From Prionace glauca (lineage: Eukaryota; Chordata; Chondrichthyes; Carcharhiniformes; Carcharhinidae): 64,000 nucleotides of DNA. Below are positions 20,589-30,051 of the stretch, one piece after another (position 1 is the stretch's first letter; the number at the start of each line of letters is the position of its first letter). Location: positions 36,403,609-36,467,608 of the forward strand of contig CM075760.1 of NCBI GenBank assembly GCA_037974335.1, in the 5' to 3' direction. Below the pieces are notes generated by a model. That model did not search any database, had not been told where the DNA came from, and saw only the letters and a program-made list of their open reading frames with translations. A program made the translations under genes and the position numbers.

Positions 20589-20605
20589 CAATTGAACAGA
20601 TCTAA

Positions 20606-20850
20606 GCTCTGCAGTCCTGCCAGTAATATTTGTGCTGTACAAGTACCAGACAATGAGCATTTCCATCACAAGAGAATTGAACCATCGCCCTTTGACGTTC
20701 AATGACGTTGCCATTACTGAATTCCCTAACTATCAACAGGCTGGAGATTGATAGAAACTGAACTGAATCAGCTAAATAAACACGGTGGCTGTAAGAGCAT
20801 GTTGGAGGCTGGGAATCCTGCAGCCAATAAGTCACCTCTTGTCTCTGAGA
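20606..20850 (-). mobile_element. older unassigned repeat flanking the LINE
   Basis: 'gttcaattctcttgtgatgg'-type sequence on minus that looks like part of another interspersed element; the LINE seems to have inserted into it. Assignment is weak. Confidence 0.25.
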
Positions 20851-20854
20851 GCCT

Positions 20855-21200
20855 GCCCATCATTTACAAGTCAGGAAGGTGATGGAATGCTCTCCACTTG
20901 CTTGGGTGAGTGCAACTCCAACAACAACAGTATGAACCATGGCATCATCAGACACCCCAGTGAGGGTGGCAACTATGCTCAATGTAGTGCAATTGATGTA
21001 TCACGGTCTGACCCTTTAGGTATTAATTCTCTAACCCAAAACAGACTACATATTGACTGCACTAATTCTTTAACTCGAGAAGCTCACCAACATCCAGGAC
21101 AAAGTAACTCGCTTGATCGGCTCCCCACTCTCAAACATTCTCTTCCTCCACCACCTATGCACAGGGGCAGCAGTATTACCATCTAGAAAATGCACTGCAG
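20855..21200 (+). mobile_element. old non-CR1 LINE C-terminal/3' relic
   Basis: Blocks such as 'ctcaccaacatccaggacaa', 'actctcaaacattctcttcc' and 'aaaatgcactgcaggaactc' correspond to the region read on minus at 28860-29295 (LINE with ...YSPLAWMS... C-terminus). The frame is destroyed. Confidence 0.55.
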
Positions 21201-22054
21201 GAACTCACTGAGGCACCTTAGCATCTTCCAAACATATGACGTTGAAATTTAAATCAGAAAATGTATCAAAGAGTGATTTATAAATTTCTACTGAGGGTTA
21301 GTCTGCAAGTTTTATTGTGATAAATAATAAAATATGTTTTAATTCCATCATGTTACTCACAAGTAGAACATTTTACTTCGATATTTCTTGAATCATGCTC
21401 ATTTCTAAAGCATCTGGCTATTGTGTCCAGAATCCCCATGTCGAGTTACTTATTATAAGCTGAACAAATGAAAGCACTTCGACAAGTTAAATGCGTACAT
21501 TACAGAATTTCTACAACAATTTGTCAGGGAGGCAGGAAAGCAGGGCACAGACTGTTCTGGATTAAATATTATGTAATAAAACATGGGTCATGAGTAATGT
21601 TATTGTTAAAAAAAAATGGGAAGAGTCGTAGTCTGATTGCGGCATAAGAGGAGGTCGAGTGAGAAATTCTGTAATTCTCAGAGACTATGTCTAAGTTTGA
21701 AAGAGATGTGATTAAGTCTGAAACTGCGGTCTAAACTTTCATTGTTGCCAATTATGCAGGCATAAAGAGCGAGTTTGATGATGTAAATCAGGAAACTAAA
21801 TTAAGAAACATGGGTATTGTTAAGGAATAGAAAATATTTTTTTTAAAAATCACAATTCTAAATGAGCATACATTAACAGATGTATAAGACGCCATTGGAT
21901 ACTTTATACTGCTATGGGTAATAAGAAACTATCAGCACACTAATGGTTTGAAGGAAGGTGATTGCAATTTTCATTAACCAAGTAGTCTGAGGCCTCATTG
22001 AAAATGGGAAAAAAATATTTCAGGGCATGGGAAGAAATTATCATTACCTGACCC
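21201..22054. other. no recognisable feature
   Basis: A-T rich sequence without a repeat, coding frame or signal I can support. Confidence 0.4.
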
Positions 22055-22445
22055 AAGGCAGTAAGACATCTCTACTTTTGAACTCAAATTCCCTTTCACA
22101 GAAGACGAATGTATTATTTGCCTTCCTAATTGCTTAGTGCGCCTGCCTCTCCACTTTCATTAACTGGTGTACAATGACACACAGAACCCTCTGTACATTC
22201 ACTCTTCCCAATATATCAGCATTTAGATAATGTACTCGATTTATGTTTTCTTTCACATTAAGCCGTGTTGTGCTGCACTTGTCACGTGTTTTCTCCGTTA
22301 CTTAATTTGTCTCCATCATTTTGTAGCCTCTTTGCATCAACCTCCCATCTCACAATTACATCCAGTCATCAGCAAACTTGGAAATTTACTTATGATTCCA
22401 TCATCCAGGCCATACTCTGTGGAGAGACAAACAGATGTAACATTG
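22055..22445 (-). mobile_element. old CR1 LINE ORF2 relic
   Basis: On minus it follows the RT C-terminal blocks ('ttgccttcctaattgcttag', 'acacacagaaccctctgtac', 'agtcatcagcaaacttggaa'), strongly decayed. Confidence 0.6.
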
Positions 22446-22639
22446 CAGATCTCTAAACATTCATCAATCTAGTTCCTGAAGAAAAGTTACTGAAGGCACT
22501 GTGTGACTGGAATTTAGCCAATTTCGCTGCTTTGGATTACTTATACACCAAGAACAGATTTTTGAAGAAATGCAAATCTATGATGGAAACATTCAATATG
22601 CTGCTGCTCTTCTTAAAGACAAGGTAACACAGGAAACCT

Positions 22640-22965
22640 CGGTTGCAAGGTGGCAAAGTGGTTAGCACTGCTGCCTACAGTGCTGGGGACCTGGGTTCGA
22701 TTCCTGGCTTGGGTCACTGCCTACATAGTGTTTGCACATTCTCCCTGTGTCTCTGTGGGTTTCCTCCAGGTGCTTCAGTTTCCTCCCACAATCCAAAGAC
22801 TTGCAGGTTAGGTGGATTGGCCGTGCTAAATTGCCCCTTAGTGTCAGGGGAGCGAACTAGGGTAAATGCATGGGGTTACGAGGAGAAGAGCTCGGGTGGG
22901 ATTGTGGTCGGTGCAAACTTGTTGGGCCAAATGGCTTCCTTCCGCAGTCTGACTGTATGAGATCT
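22640..22965 (+). mobile_element. tRNA-derived SINE (HE1-like)
   Basis: Head 'ggtggcaaagtggttagcac' and 'gggttcgattcc', body, 'ttgggccaaatggcttcc' and a CR1-type end. Near full length. Confidence 0.82.
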
Positions 22966-22984
22966 GGTGGAAAGAATTATAAAT

Positions 22985-23250
22985 CAGAAGTTTCTCATTC
23001 ATGGCTAGAGAATTAGAATGCGGGTGGCAAATTCAGCATCAAATCAGCCTGCAGATTAAAACGTGGACTTCACTCTTTCTGCTGAGCAGTTAATTCCCAC
23101 AAACTCAGATCTGGATGTTCAGATTAGCTCCAGGAGAGATGTTTCTGATCAGCTGTTAACTCCCATCAAGTTAGGTCTGAATATTCAGATCAGCTCCAGG
23201 GGAGATGTGCCAGACCCACTGATGTCACTCTGGATGTAGGTGATATCACA
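22985..23250 (+). repeat. flank duplicate of the V(24.2 kb) downstream region
   Basis: Resembles 24770-24960: shared order 'ggcaaattcagcatcaaatc', 'gagagatgtttctgatc', 'cagacccactgatgtcact', 'gatatcacagag'. The later copy has the CRE TGACGTCA where this one has tgatgtca. The segment next to a V pseudogene is thus present twice, but no V exon is left beside this copy. Confidence 0.55.
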
Positions 23251-23704
23251 GAGGCACCTGGAGACCTCTGTGGGGTGTACACATCATCATAACCAGATAG
23301 ACTGAACTGCATGGTCTGTTCTCCAGGTACTACAGTTTCAGGTGATGATGGACAAGCCAGAGAAAACTCTGGCTGGAGAAGATGAAGCTGGAGAAGGAAT
23401 TGCAATTGTCCTCAAACCGGAAGTACCCTTTCCCATTGAGAAATATTTATAAAATTACCAATGTGGCATGTATTCAAACAAACTGACCCGAGAGACCTTG
23501 AGGCAAGTTCTGCTCAAGGAAAAACCAGTGCACAAAACAAATATGTGGAAATGGAATGAACCTGACCAAAGATAATCAGAATGTAATTAATTGAAGGGGA
23601 CCTGCTGCATTAATTGAATAAATTAGAAACAATGCATGAGTGGTTATCTTTACGTGTACAAACTTCGTGGACATAGTCTGAACTGTGATCAAAAATGTCC
23701 AGTG
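23251..23704. other. no recognisable gene
   Basis: One minus-strand open stretch (23190-23405) contains a Ser/Gly pattern vaguely like a V-domain FR1, without the cysteine. I do not call it. Confidence 0.3.
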
Positions 23705-23935
23705 TCAGATAGACTCGAAGGATGTGTAGGTTAGGTGGATTGACCTTGCAAAGTTTCCCCTGAGTATCCCAAGATATATAGGTTTGATGAGTTTGCCATG
23801 GGAAATGTGTGGGATTGTGGGGATAGGGTGAAAGAGAGGGCCTGAATAAGATACTCTATAAGAGAGTCAACAAAGACTCGATGGGCTGAATGGCCTCTTC
23901 TGCATTACAAGGATTCTATGAATCATTGCTGAAAA
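23705..23935 (+). mobile_element. SINE (HE1-like), head missing
   Basis: Starts at the 'gtaggttaggtggattgacc' body block and ends with 'gatgggctgaatggcctctt' and 'aaggattctatga'. Confidence 0.7.
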
Positions 23936-24217
23936 TCTTTCAAAACTGTGAGCATGAGCTCCGGTTCAGATTAACGCATAACTATTCCACACATGGTCAA
24001 ACATTATTGAAACAAACATGTCTCAGGGTTAAGGAGAATGGAACATTCACACTTTGGGATTTGTATTTCACCAAGAACAATAGGACAAATAGAACAGAAA
24101 TCAAAATGCATAAAATTTGAAGCTTCATGGAATGTCGAGAAACTGTTCTATTTCTGTGATTCAAATTTGTCCCGAATGAAGGTCAAAACGTCAATTTTGA
24201 ATATAATTTTCTTGCAG

Positions 24218-24528
24218 ATACTGCATAGTGCTCTCTGGTGTCCAAGAATCTGTGCAAGGAACACGGCTGCCGATGACACAGTTACACTAAGCTGTGAATA
24301 TTCAGGGTTCTGTCAGCACACAGTACACTGGGTACCATCACTCCCCAGGATAGGCTTCATAATACCTACTTCATTCACACACTACATGAGGTGATGATAA
24401 AGAAAATGCTGCCGGAGTTAGAGTTTCTTCTTTTATTGATTCTGTTGAGAAAATCAGCCGGTTAAAGATGTTCAAACAGGAAATGAGCAATTCCACTGTG
24501 TGTTACTCTGCACTGAGTCGGCGCGCAC
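24218..24528 (+). pseudogene. TCR V pseudogene with 23-RSS
   Basis: Begins after a good acceptor (ttttcttgcag). The translation, with at least one frame change in FR1, shows DDTVTLSCEYSGFCQHTVHWV (first Cys, CDR1, Trp region), then FR3 FIDSVEKISRLKMF and the 3' end NSTVCYSALSRRA. There the Tyr-Cys of YYC is replaced: the second conserved Cys codon is TCT (Ser). A perfect heptamer follows directly, so this was a real V gene. No leader exon was found. The length of about 311 bp equals that of the functional V exons here. Confidence 0.8.
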
Positions 24529-24693
24529 CACAGTGACACAGGCTGTGGAGAGAGTTATACAGAAACTTGAACATGCTGATGACTACAGACACCCAGTGAC
24601 GCAGAATTCGGAGAAGGCTGGACAGAAAGTTAAACATGGTGAGGGTTTCAGTCACACATTCATACAGAACACGGAGAGAGCTGAACAAAAACC
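24529..24693 (+). repeat. three tandem 23-RSS units, 63-bp period
   Basis: Unit 1: heptamer CACAGTG (24529-24535), 23-bp spacer, nonamer ACAGAAACT (24559-24567). Unit 2: CCCAGTG (24592-24598), 23 bp, ACAGAAAGT (24622-24630). Unit 3: CACATTC (24655-24661), 23 bp, ACAAAAACC (24685-24693). Heptamers are exactly 63 bp apart and the 24-base linkers are similar too, so the RSS plus linker was duplicated in tandem. Unit 1 has the best heptamer and unit 3 the best nonamer. Confidence 0.8.
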
Positions 24694-24769
24694 TCAGTAT
24701 GCTGAGGGTAGAGTTCGTAATCCTCACCATGTTCAGATTCCCCCAATGTTTTCACTAGCAGCCGACAAT

Positions 24770-24960
24770 ACAAAGCACAGCATTCGATTGGACCGGCAAA
24801 TTCATCATCAGATCAATCTGCAGATAAAACCTGGGGTCTCACTGTTTCTGATGAGCTGTTAATTCCATAAAGTCAGATCAGCGGGAGAGATGTTTCTGAT
24901 CCTCAGGCAGACCCACTGACGTCACTCAGAATGCATGGTGACATCACAGGGACTGCAGGG
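24770..24960 (+). repeat. V-flank duplicate with CRE motif
   Basis: Partner of 22985-23250. Contains TGACGTCA (24917-24924), a CRE of the kind found in TCR V promoters, followed by atgcat and a second 'tgacatcacag'. Whether it acts for any V gene is open. Confidence 0.5.
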
Positions 24961-24979
24961 TGACGTCGCCCACGTCTGC

Positions 24980-25345
24980 ATTCTGACCTCACAATGCCGG
25001 ATGCTCTGACCTCACAATGCTGGATGCTTTGACCTCACAATGCTGGATGCTCTGACCTCACAATGCTGGATGCTCTGACCTCACAATGCCGGATGCTCTA
25101 ACCTCACAATGCCGGATGCTCTGACCTCACAATGCTGGATGCTCTGACCTCACAATGGTGGATGCTCTGACTTCACAATGCTGGATGCTCTGACCTCACA
25201 ATGCTGGATGCTCTGACCTCACAATGCCGGATGCTCTGACCTCACAATGCCGGATGCTCTGACCTCACAATGCCGGATGTTCTGACCTCACAATGCTGGA
25301 TGCTCTGACCTCACAATGCCGGATACTCTGACCTGACACTGAACG
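24980..25345. repeat. 23-bp minisatellite, 15 copies
   Basis: Unit gacctCACAATGctggatgctct (split here only by case), 15 copies with few substitutions (ccgg/ctgg variants; single changes at 25109, 25156 and 25172). No coding sense. Each unit holds CACAATG, an RSS-heptamer-like word, but no nonamer. Confidence 0.92.
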
Positions 25346-25431
25346 GCTGTAACCAAAACAAAATCACTCACAAATCACACGGTATTAAGAGACTGTTAAA
25401 ATAATGCGTCTGAGTTAATTAATAAACTCAC
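25346..25431. other. A-T rich link to minisatellite
   Basis: Would be the start of the intron of the leader exon described next; nothing else is seen. Confidence 0.3.
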
Positions 25432-25492
25432 ACAATATCAGCAGTATCTGAACTCCAACTGCAAACAGGTCTTTGCGGGTGTTTGTCTTCAT
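25432..25492 (-). CDS. possible orphan V leader exon
   Basis: On minus an ATG (25492) opens 20 codons, MKTNTRKDLFAVG then a hydrophobic VQILLIL end, followed by one base and a consensus donor GTGAGT. The phase (split after base 1 of a codon) is that of all the V leaders in this window. The V exon it should splice to would lie left of 25430 on minus, where only the minisatellite and a plus-strand V pseudogene are found. Function as a V leader is inferred; it could also be chance. Confidence 0.35.
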
Positions 25493-25974
25493 GATGATGG
25501 AGGTGCAAAAAGGATCAATCCGGGTCTGATTTCTAGGCTGGACTTGCAGCCGAGGTCGGGACTCTGAATGGTGAGCAGGGGAAGGAGAGGCGAGAGCTGA
25601 ATGTGAGGCCGAAGGGCAGTGTCACCGAATGGACTATTAACGATGTTGTTATCTGACGTTATTCACGGTGCCACTGAGCAATTGGCTTTGTCAAACCAAA
25701 GACCACTTGAACCATCACTGCTTCCGAATCTCTTTGTTTCCTGTATGTAACAGAGTAAATTCTTTCATCAGTTCTGTTCCCTTTTGTCTTTCTAACTGAA
25801 CAGAACACTTCATTATCTTAGAATCATAGTGTTTTACAGCACACGGTGAGGAGGTTCGGCCGATTACTTATTTCCTGTCTCTCTTAAACATTTATCCACT
25901 TATTCCTCATCATCTATCTGCTTCCAATATTACGCCTTTTTAAAATTTCCATTTACTGGCCAAATATTTATCGA
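25493..25974. other. no recognisable feature
   Basis: Would be the promoter side of the putative leader exon. No TATA or CRE close to it. Confidence 0.3.
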
Positions 25975-26100
25975 TGATGTGGAGATGCCGGCGTTGAACT
26001 GGGGCGGCGCAGTAAGAGGCCTCACAACACCAGGTTAAATTCCAACAATTTTATTTGGTATCACAAACTTTCGGAGCGCTGCCTCTTCATGAGATGGTTG
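25975..26100 (+). mobile_element. half copy of hairpin MITE (5' arm)
   Basis: 'tggagatgccggcgttgaac' and 'ctcacaacaccaggttaaat' followed by 'ctttcggagcgctgcctctt'. The opposite arm is absent. Confidence 0.65.
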
Positions 26101-26495
26101 GCTAACTATTTAGCCACTTCCCTCTTCAAATTCAGTTTCCATCGCAGCTTTTTGTTGATTATCACATGCTCTAATAAAGACTGTCTAACTTACTAATGTG
26201 TCCTTATCGCTCCCTCCGGAATAGAGATAACCAAACGAACTCTTTGAGCAAACCTGCCTCGGAACGGGGAGTCAAGATAGGGAAAGTGTTATACAGTAAT
26301 TCACACAGGCAAGGGAATATCATCAAAGGACTGTGCGTGAGTGAACGAACCATAACTCTATTTTTAGCATAGTTAAAAATTCAACTGTGGCACAGCTGTT
26401 CATGTTGAGTGTTCAGTTTTGTTTTGATATTTCATTTATGATTCTGTGACTCTCCCTGTGGAGACCAAATAATTGTTTCTGTTTATCAGTGCGGG

Positions 26496-26513
26496 AGCGC
26501 CCTCTGCTGATCT
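26496..26513 (-). promoter_or_regulatory. candidate CTCF site
   Basis: agcgccctctgctgat matches the reverse complement of the CTCF core (CAGCAGAGGGCGCT) well. It lies about 45-60 bases beyond the 3' end of the V pseudogene at 26.6 kb. Confidence 0.35.
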
Positions 26514-26554
26514 CTAACCGGAACTCCCAGTCTGGTGCTTTTATGCGGCTTTCG

Positions 26555-26851
26555 CTAAATTTCTGCACCAAAAATATAGGGTGCTGTCAGGCTAAAGAGC
26601 CCTGGTGATTTTAAAGGAAAAGGAGTGCTGTTTCCTTTGTGTAAAGCAGCCAAGAAACTATCCAATAGATCTGGAGACTTATCGGTATTGCCCGAGCTAT
26701 ACATCTTCATCAAATATCTCAGAGCTTGTCCGGGATAGTGGATGTACAAGTACATAGTTTGAGAAGCAGTTGTCGAATAATTACAGTCCAACAATATGCT
26801 CTGTCCTTCCAGAATGCTTAGTTCAGTTCGATCTTGAAACATGGTTTATCC
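26555..26851 (-). pseudogene. TCR V pseudogene (minus strand)
   Basis: Acceptor TTTTGTTACAG at 26853/26852, then QDRTELSILEGQSILLDCNY (first Cys), MYLYIHYPGQALRYLMKMY (FR2; the usual Trp position reads Leu-Tyr), SPDLLDSF and the FR3. A frame change near 26610 and a stop precede the 3' end, which in the other frame reads PDSTLYF then TGC. A TAA also lies in the leader-encoded part. No heptamer or nonamer follows, and no leader exon was found. Confidence 0.75.
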
Positions 26852-26934
26852 CTGTAACAAAACAGAAAAGGCATTAAATATCTTGGAGCGAAGAGAACCC
26901 ATGGAACGGACACTGATCGTTCAAACATTGGCTT

Positions 26935-27190
26935 AATGCTGGAAATTTTCAGTCACATCAACATTGCAATGAAGTTACTGTGAAAATCTCTCACTCGTCT
27001 CACTCTGGCGCCTGTTCGGATACATTTAAGGGAAATTTAGATGACCAATGTACCTAGCCAGCACATCTTTCTGACTACGGGAGGAAACCTGAGCACCCGG
27101 AGGAAATCCACGCAGACTCCACAGCGACAGTGACTGAACCCGGATCCCCAGCGCTGTGAGGCAGCAGTGCCAAACACTCTGCCGCTTTGT
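26935..27190 (-). mobile_element. tRNA-derived SINE (HE1-like), partial
   Basis: 'attgcaatgaagttactgtg' tail at left, 'aggaaatccacgcagactcc' body, head remnant 'gaggcagcagtgccaaacac' near 27165. Confidence 0.75.
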
Positions 27191-28169
27191 CAAATTATAT
27201 TTTGCCATACTTTTATTAATACAATGTAAATTAATCCAGTTGAACGTGCCGGACAACCAGAGAGGAACAGGGAGAAAGTGAAACTCAGAACTTATTAGTC
27301 CAGACTTGTGACACTAATAAATAAACATTGGCTTAAAATTAACGTCCTTCCGTATTCTGAGAATTGGGTGGTTTTCCAGAAAATAATAAATTACCTCGGA
27401 TCGCCACCAGATGGGGCTGCCTCACTGCACGTGCGTGTTTCCCACAGGGGCAGGAGAAGGATCATAATGTAATAGTGATACTGGATTCATTCTGAGGTTG
27501 TTTAGGGGGTTCTCGGAAATCTCCCTGCTGGCATCACGCTCTAAATTAAGTTATTTTTCTTTCCCTTTCTGGAATTCTGATTGGATTTAGGCCATTGATT
27601 TTCAAGTTGGACACGATTGTTTCTGTCACTGTCTATCTCAGTTTCTCTTGGCATCTGTTCGTTTGTCTCTCTTTGTGTCTCCCTCTGTATTATCTCTACA
27701 TATCTGCAACTGTTCCCTTCACCGTACCATCATCTATTTCCTTCCCGTCTCTCCCTCACTTATCTCAATGTCTGCCCCCGCTATTTATCTCCCTGTCACT
27801 GCCTCATTTCTGTCATTCCCTTTTCTCTTGCTTATCTCTCCGCCTCTCCATCTGTTCCTCTCTACTCATCTCTCTCCTTCGATCATTGTATCGGCCTTTG
27901 ATTCACTCGCTGCCTTTTTATTCGTTTATCTTCATTCCTTAGCTTGGATGTTTCGGGTGGCTGCATTTGCTTCTCTCAGGGGATCTGCACCTAAATCCGC
28001 TGTTGTACAATCCGTATATTATTTTATTTAAAGTCACAACCCGACGAAATCTACCGTTCAGAACGAAGCGTTCAGTGTTAACAGGTCACGCACTTGACAA
28101 TGAGATTAATATTCTTGAGAAACTCTCACAAAGCTACAGAAAAATAAATAAAATTCAACATGAGTGATT
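27191..28169. other. no gene; pyrimidine-rich tract 27600-27935
   Basis: The C/T-rich stretch yields several open frames of low complexity (Ser/Leu/Pro); I regard them as compositional. A weak CTCF-like word (ccaccagatggggct) is at 27401. Confidence 0.4.
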
Positions 28170-28857
28170 GAAACCGATCGATGTCAGGAGTATGTTTTTC
28201 ACTCAGAGAGTGGTGGGCGCATGGAATGGGCTGCCGGCAACGGTGATGGAGGAGAAGTCGATAGGGTCTTTTAAGAGACTTTTAGAAAAGTATATGGAAC
28301 TTAACAAGATAGAGGGTTATAGATAAGCCGAGTAATCTCTAAGGTAGGGATAAACTAGGCTTGTACTCGTTAGAGTTTAGAAGAATGAGGGGAGATCTCA
28401 TTGAGACGTATAAGATGATGAATGGGATGGATAGGATAGAGGTGGAGAGACTGTTCCCGCTCAAAAAAGACAGTAGGACTAGGGGGCACAGCCTCAAGAT
28501 AAAGGGGGGGGGGGTTTAGAACAGAGTTGAGGAGGAACTTCTTCACACAAAGGGTGGTGAATCTCTGGAATTCTCTGCCCGTTGAAGTGGTGGAGGCTGC
28601 CTCGCTAAATATTTTTAAGAAACGGGTTGATGGGTTTTTGATAAGAGAAGGGATTAAGGGTTATGGGGAGAGGGCGGGAAGGTGGAGCTGAGTCACGACA
28701 GATCAGCCATGATCTTACTGAATGGCGGGGCAGGCTCGAAGGGCCAGATGGCCTACTCCTGCTCCTATTTCTTATGTTCTTATGTTCTTATGTTCGGCAA
28801 AACTTTGTGGGCTGAAGGGCCTGTATTGTGCTGTAGTTTTCCTATGTTTCTATGTTC
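28170..28857 (+). mobile_element. CR1 LINE 3' end split by a younger LINE
   Basis: The left part (28170-28335) encodes the ORF2 end (VFFTQRVVGAWNGLPATVMEE-like). After the insert the 3' tip resumes at about 28796 ('gggctgaagggcctgtattg', then 'ctatgtttctatgttc' tail). Confidence 0.7.
28345..28795 (+). mobile_element. CR1 LINE, 5'-truncated young copy
   Basis: 450 bases nearly identical to the 3' end of the LINE at 16.7 kb, on plus, ending in three TTCTTATG-type units. Inserted in the older CR1 end described above. A G run of about nine at 28504 shifts the frame. Confidence 0.9.
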
Positions 28858-28859
28858 AC

Positions 28860-29295
28860 CTACTGCGCCATTGACGAGGGAGTTCCAGGCTTTTAACCCA
28901 GGACGGTGAAGGAACAGTCATATATTTCCAAGTCAGGCTGGTGAGTGATTTGGTGTGCAACATCCAAGTGGTGGTGTTCCCATTTGCTCGCTGCCTTGGC
29001 TTTGTCCGCCTGGGTGGGAGTGTTTCTGTGTTTGGATTGTGATGCATAAGGAACTTTGGTGAGTCGCTGCAGTGCATCTTGTAAATGGTGCACACGGCTG
29101 CCACTGTGCGTAAGTGGTGGTGGGAGTAATTGTTTTACGGGAGAGGAAGTAATCAAGCAGGCTGCTTTTTCATGGTTTGTGTCGAGTTTCTTGAACGTTG
29201 TTTCAGCTGTACTCATCCAGGCAAGTGGAGAGTATTCCATTATACTGCTGATCCATGCTTTGTAGATGGACAATAGTGGCAGCTTTTTCAATTAC
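28860..29295 (-). mobile_element. non-CR1 LINE C-terminal relic
   Basis: Minus-strand open stretch of 132 codons with YKAWISSIMEYSPLAWMS, LDTNHEKAACLI and DLEIYDCSF: the C-terminal end of an RT protein. Same family as 20855-21200 and 39690-40740. Clade not assigned (L2/Rex-like possible). Confidence 0.65.
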
Positions 29296-29799
29296 CCACA
29301 GGGAGGTTAATTGTGTCAGTTGAATCGGCTCCCTTCACGCACAAGCAACGTTATGCTTTTCTCATTCACTTGAGCGCTGAGCAGCTCCAGGATGTTCACA
29401 CGTTGCTGCAGCTTTACTGTCGCTATTTCCGCTCTGCCATCTGTGACAGCTGCTGACAACGCCATAGTTTTACTTGCTTTGTGTCTGTAGTGTCCCTGGC
29501 CATACTTTCTGTTTGCTGCTCTCATTGCTGTCAGGCCAGACTGTTCGGAACGTTTTGTGTCTCAGAAACCTGCGGAATATCGAATCAGAAAGAAAGGCCT
29601 AATGTCACTCGCCGTGTAGCAGAAATAGGCTGAGCAGCGAATTATCTCATACCACTTTCTACAAGACATCACTATAAAGAGCTCAGAGTATAGCCAGAGC
29701 TTTGTATTTATTTCAGAGAATAGATGCCTTGGCGACAGATCCTACTGATCAAAGAGGGAAAATAAAATTAAAACACCCAGCTGAGCTCTAATCATTCTG
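29296..29799. other. no recognisable feature
   Basis: A minus-strand open stretch of 69 codons (29316-29525) has no domain I recognise and no splice support. Confidence 0.3.
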
Positions 29800-29870
29800 A
29801 GCGACAGACTTCACACAGATAGTGACCTGAGCTGGGAATCGAACCCAGATGCGTGGCGCTGTGAGGCATC
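29800..29870 (-). mobile_element. SINE head fragment
   Basis: 'cagatagtgacctgagctggg' and 'aatcgaacccaga' (reversed B box), as in the HE1-like SINEs. It lies about 180 bases upstream of the V gene at 30.05 kb. Confidence 0.6.
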
Positions 29871-30051
29871 TCTGATCAGTGATTAGTCCGCAGCTAATTT
29901 CATCTAAAGGAGACCAGCCAATCGTAGTGCTGAGAAAAGCCTCCAATTTCCCAACAATTGAAGCCGTCTCTGAGCTGAGCTCATTCTGAGATAAACCAGA
30001 AGAAGCAATACATTTTAAACAGTGTCGCTGCTTACTGTTCAAACAGGAACC

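Larger units (their letters stand above)
16659..20605 (-). mobile_element. CR1-clade LINE, near full length, both ORFs open
   Basis: The element reads 5' to 3' on minus: ORF1, 36-base gap with a C run (19690-19699), ORF2, 3' UTR of about 100 bases, and a tail of TTCTTATG octamers (16659-16685). ORF1 has an esterase domain and ORF2 an apurinic-type endonuclease plus reverse transcriptase, as in CR1. Truncated copies of the same subfamily, nearly identical at DNA level, lie at 5551, 28345 and 49229, so the subfamily was active recently. The 5' boundary is inferred from where homology to the LINE at 35-39 kb fades and an older repeat begins. Confidence 0.9.

Noticed and set aside
23190-23405. 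Minus-strand stretch with a V-domain-like FR1 pattern (ETVVPGEQTMQFSLSGYDD)
   Set aside because: No cysteine at the expected place, no FR2/FR3, no splice acceptor and no RSS; resemblance is too weak.
24500-24862. 120-codon plus frame over the RSS array
   Set aside because: The open frame arises because the 63-bp unit is a multiple of three; it encodes the RSS repeats, not a protein.
25000-25340. CRISPR-like array
   Set aside because: The 23-bp units are directly adjacent with no unique spacers; it is a minisatellite in a vertebrate genome.
27595-28031. Overlapping Ser/Leu/Pro-rich frames with apparent membrane segments
   Set aside because: C/T-rich low-complexity DNA gives hydrophobic translations by composition; no start context, splice or homology support.
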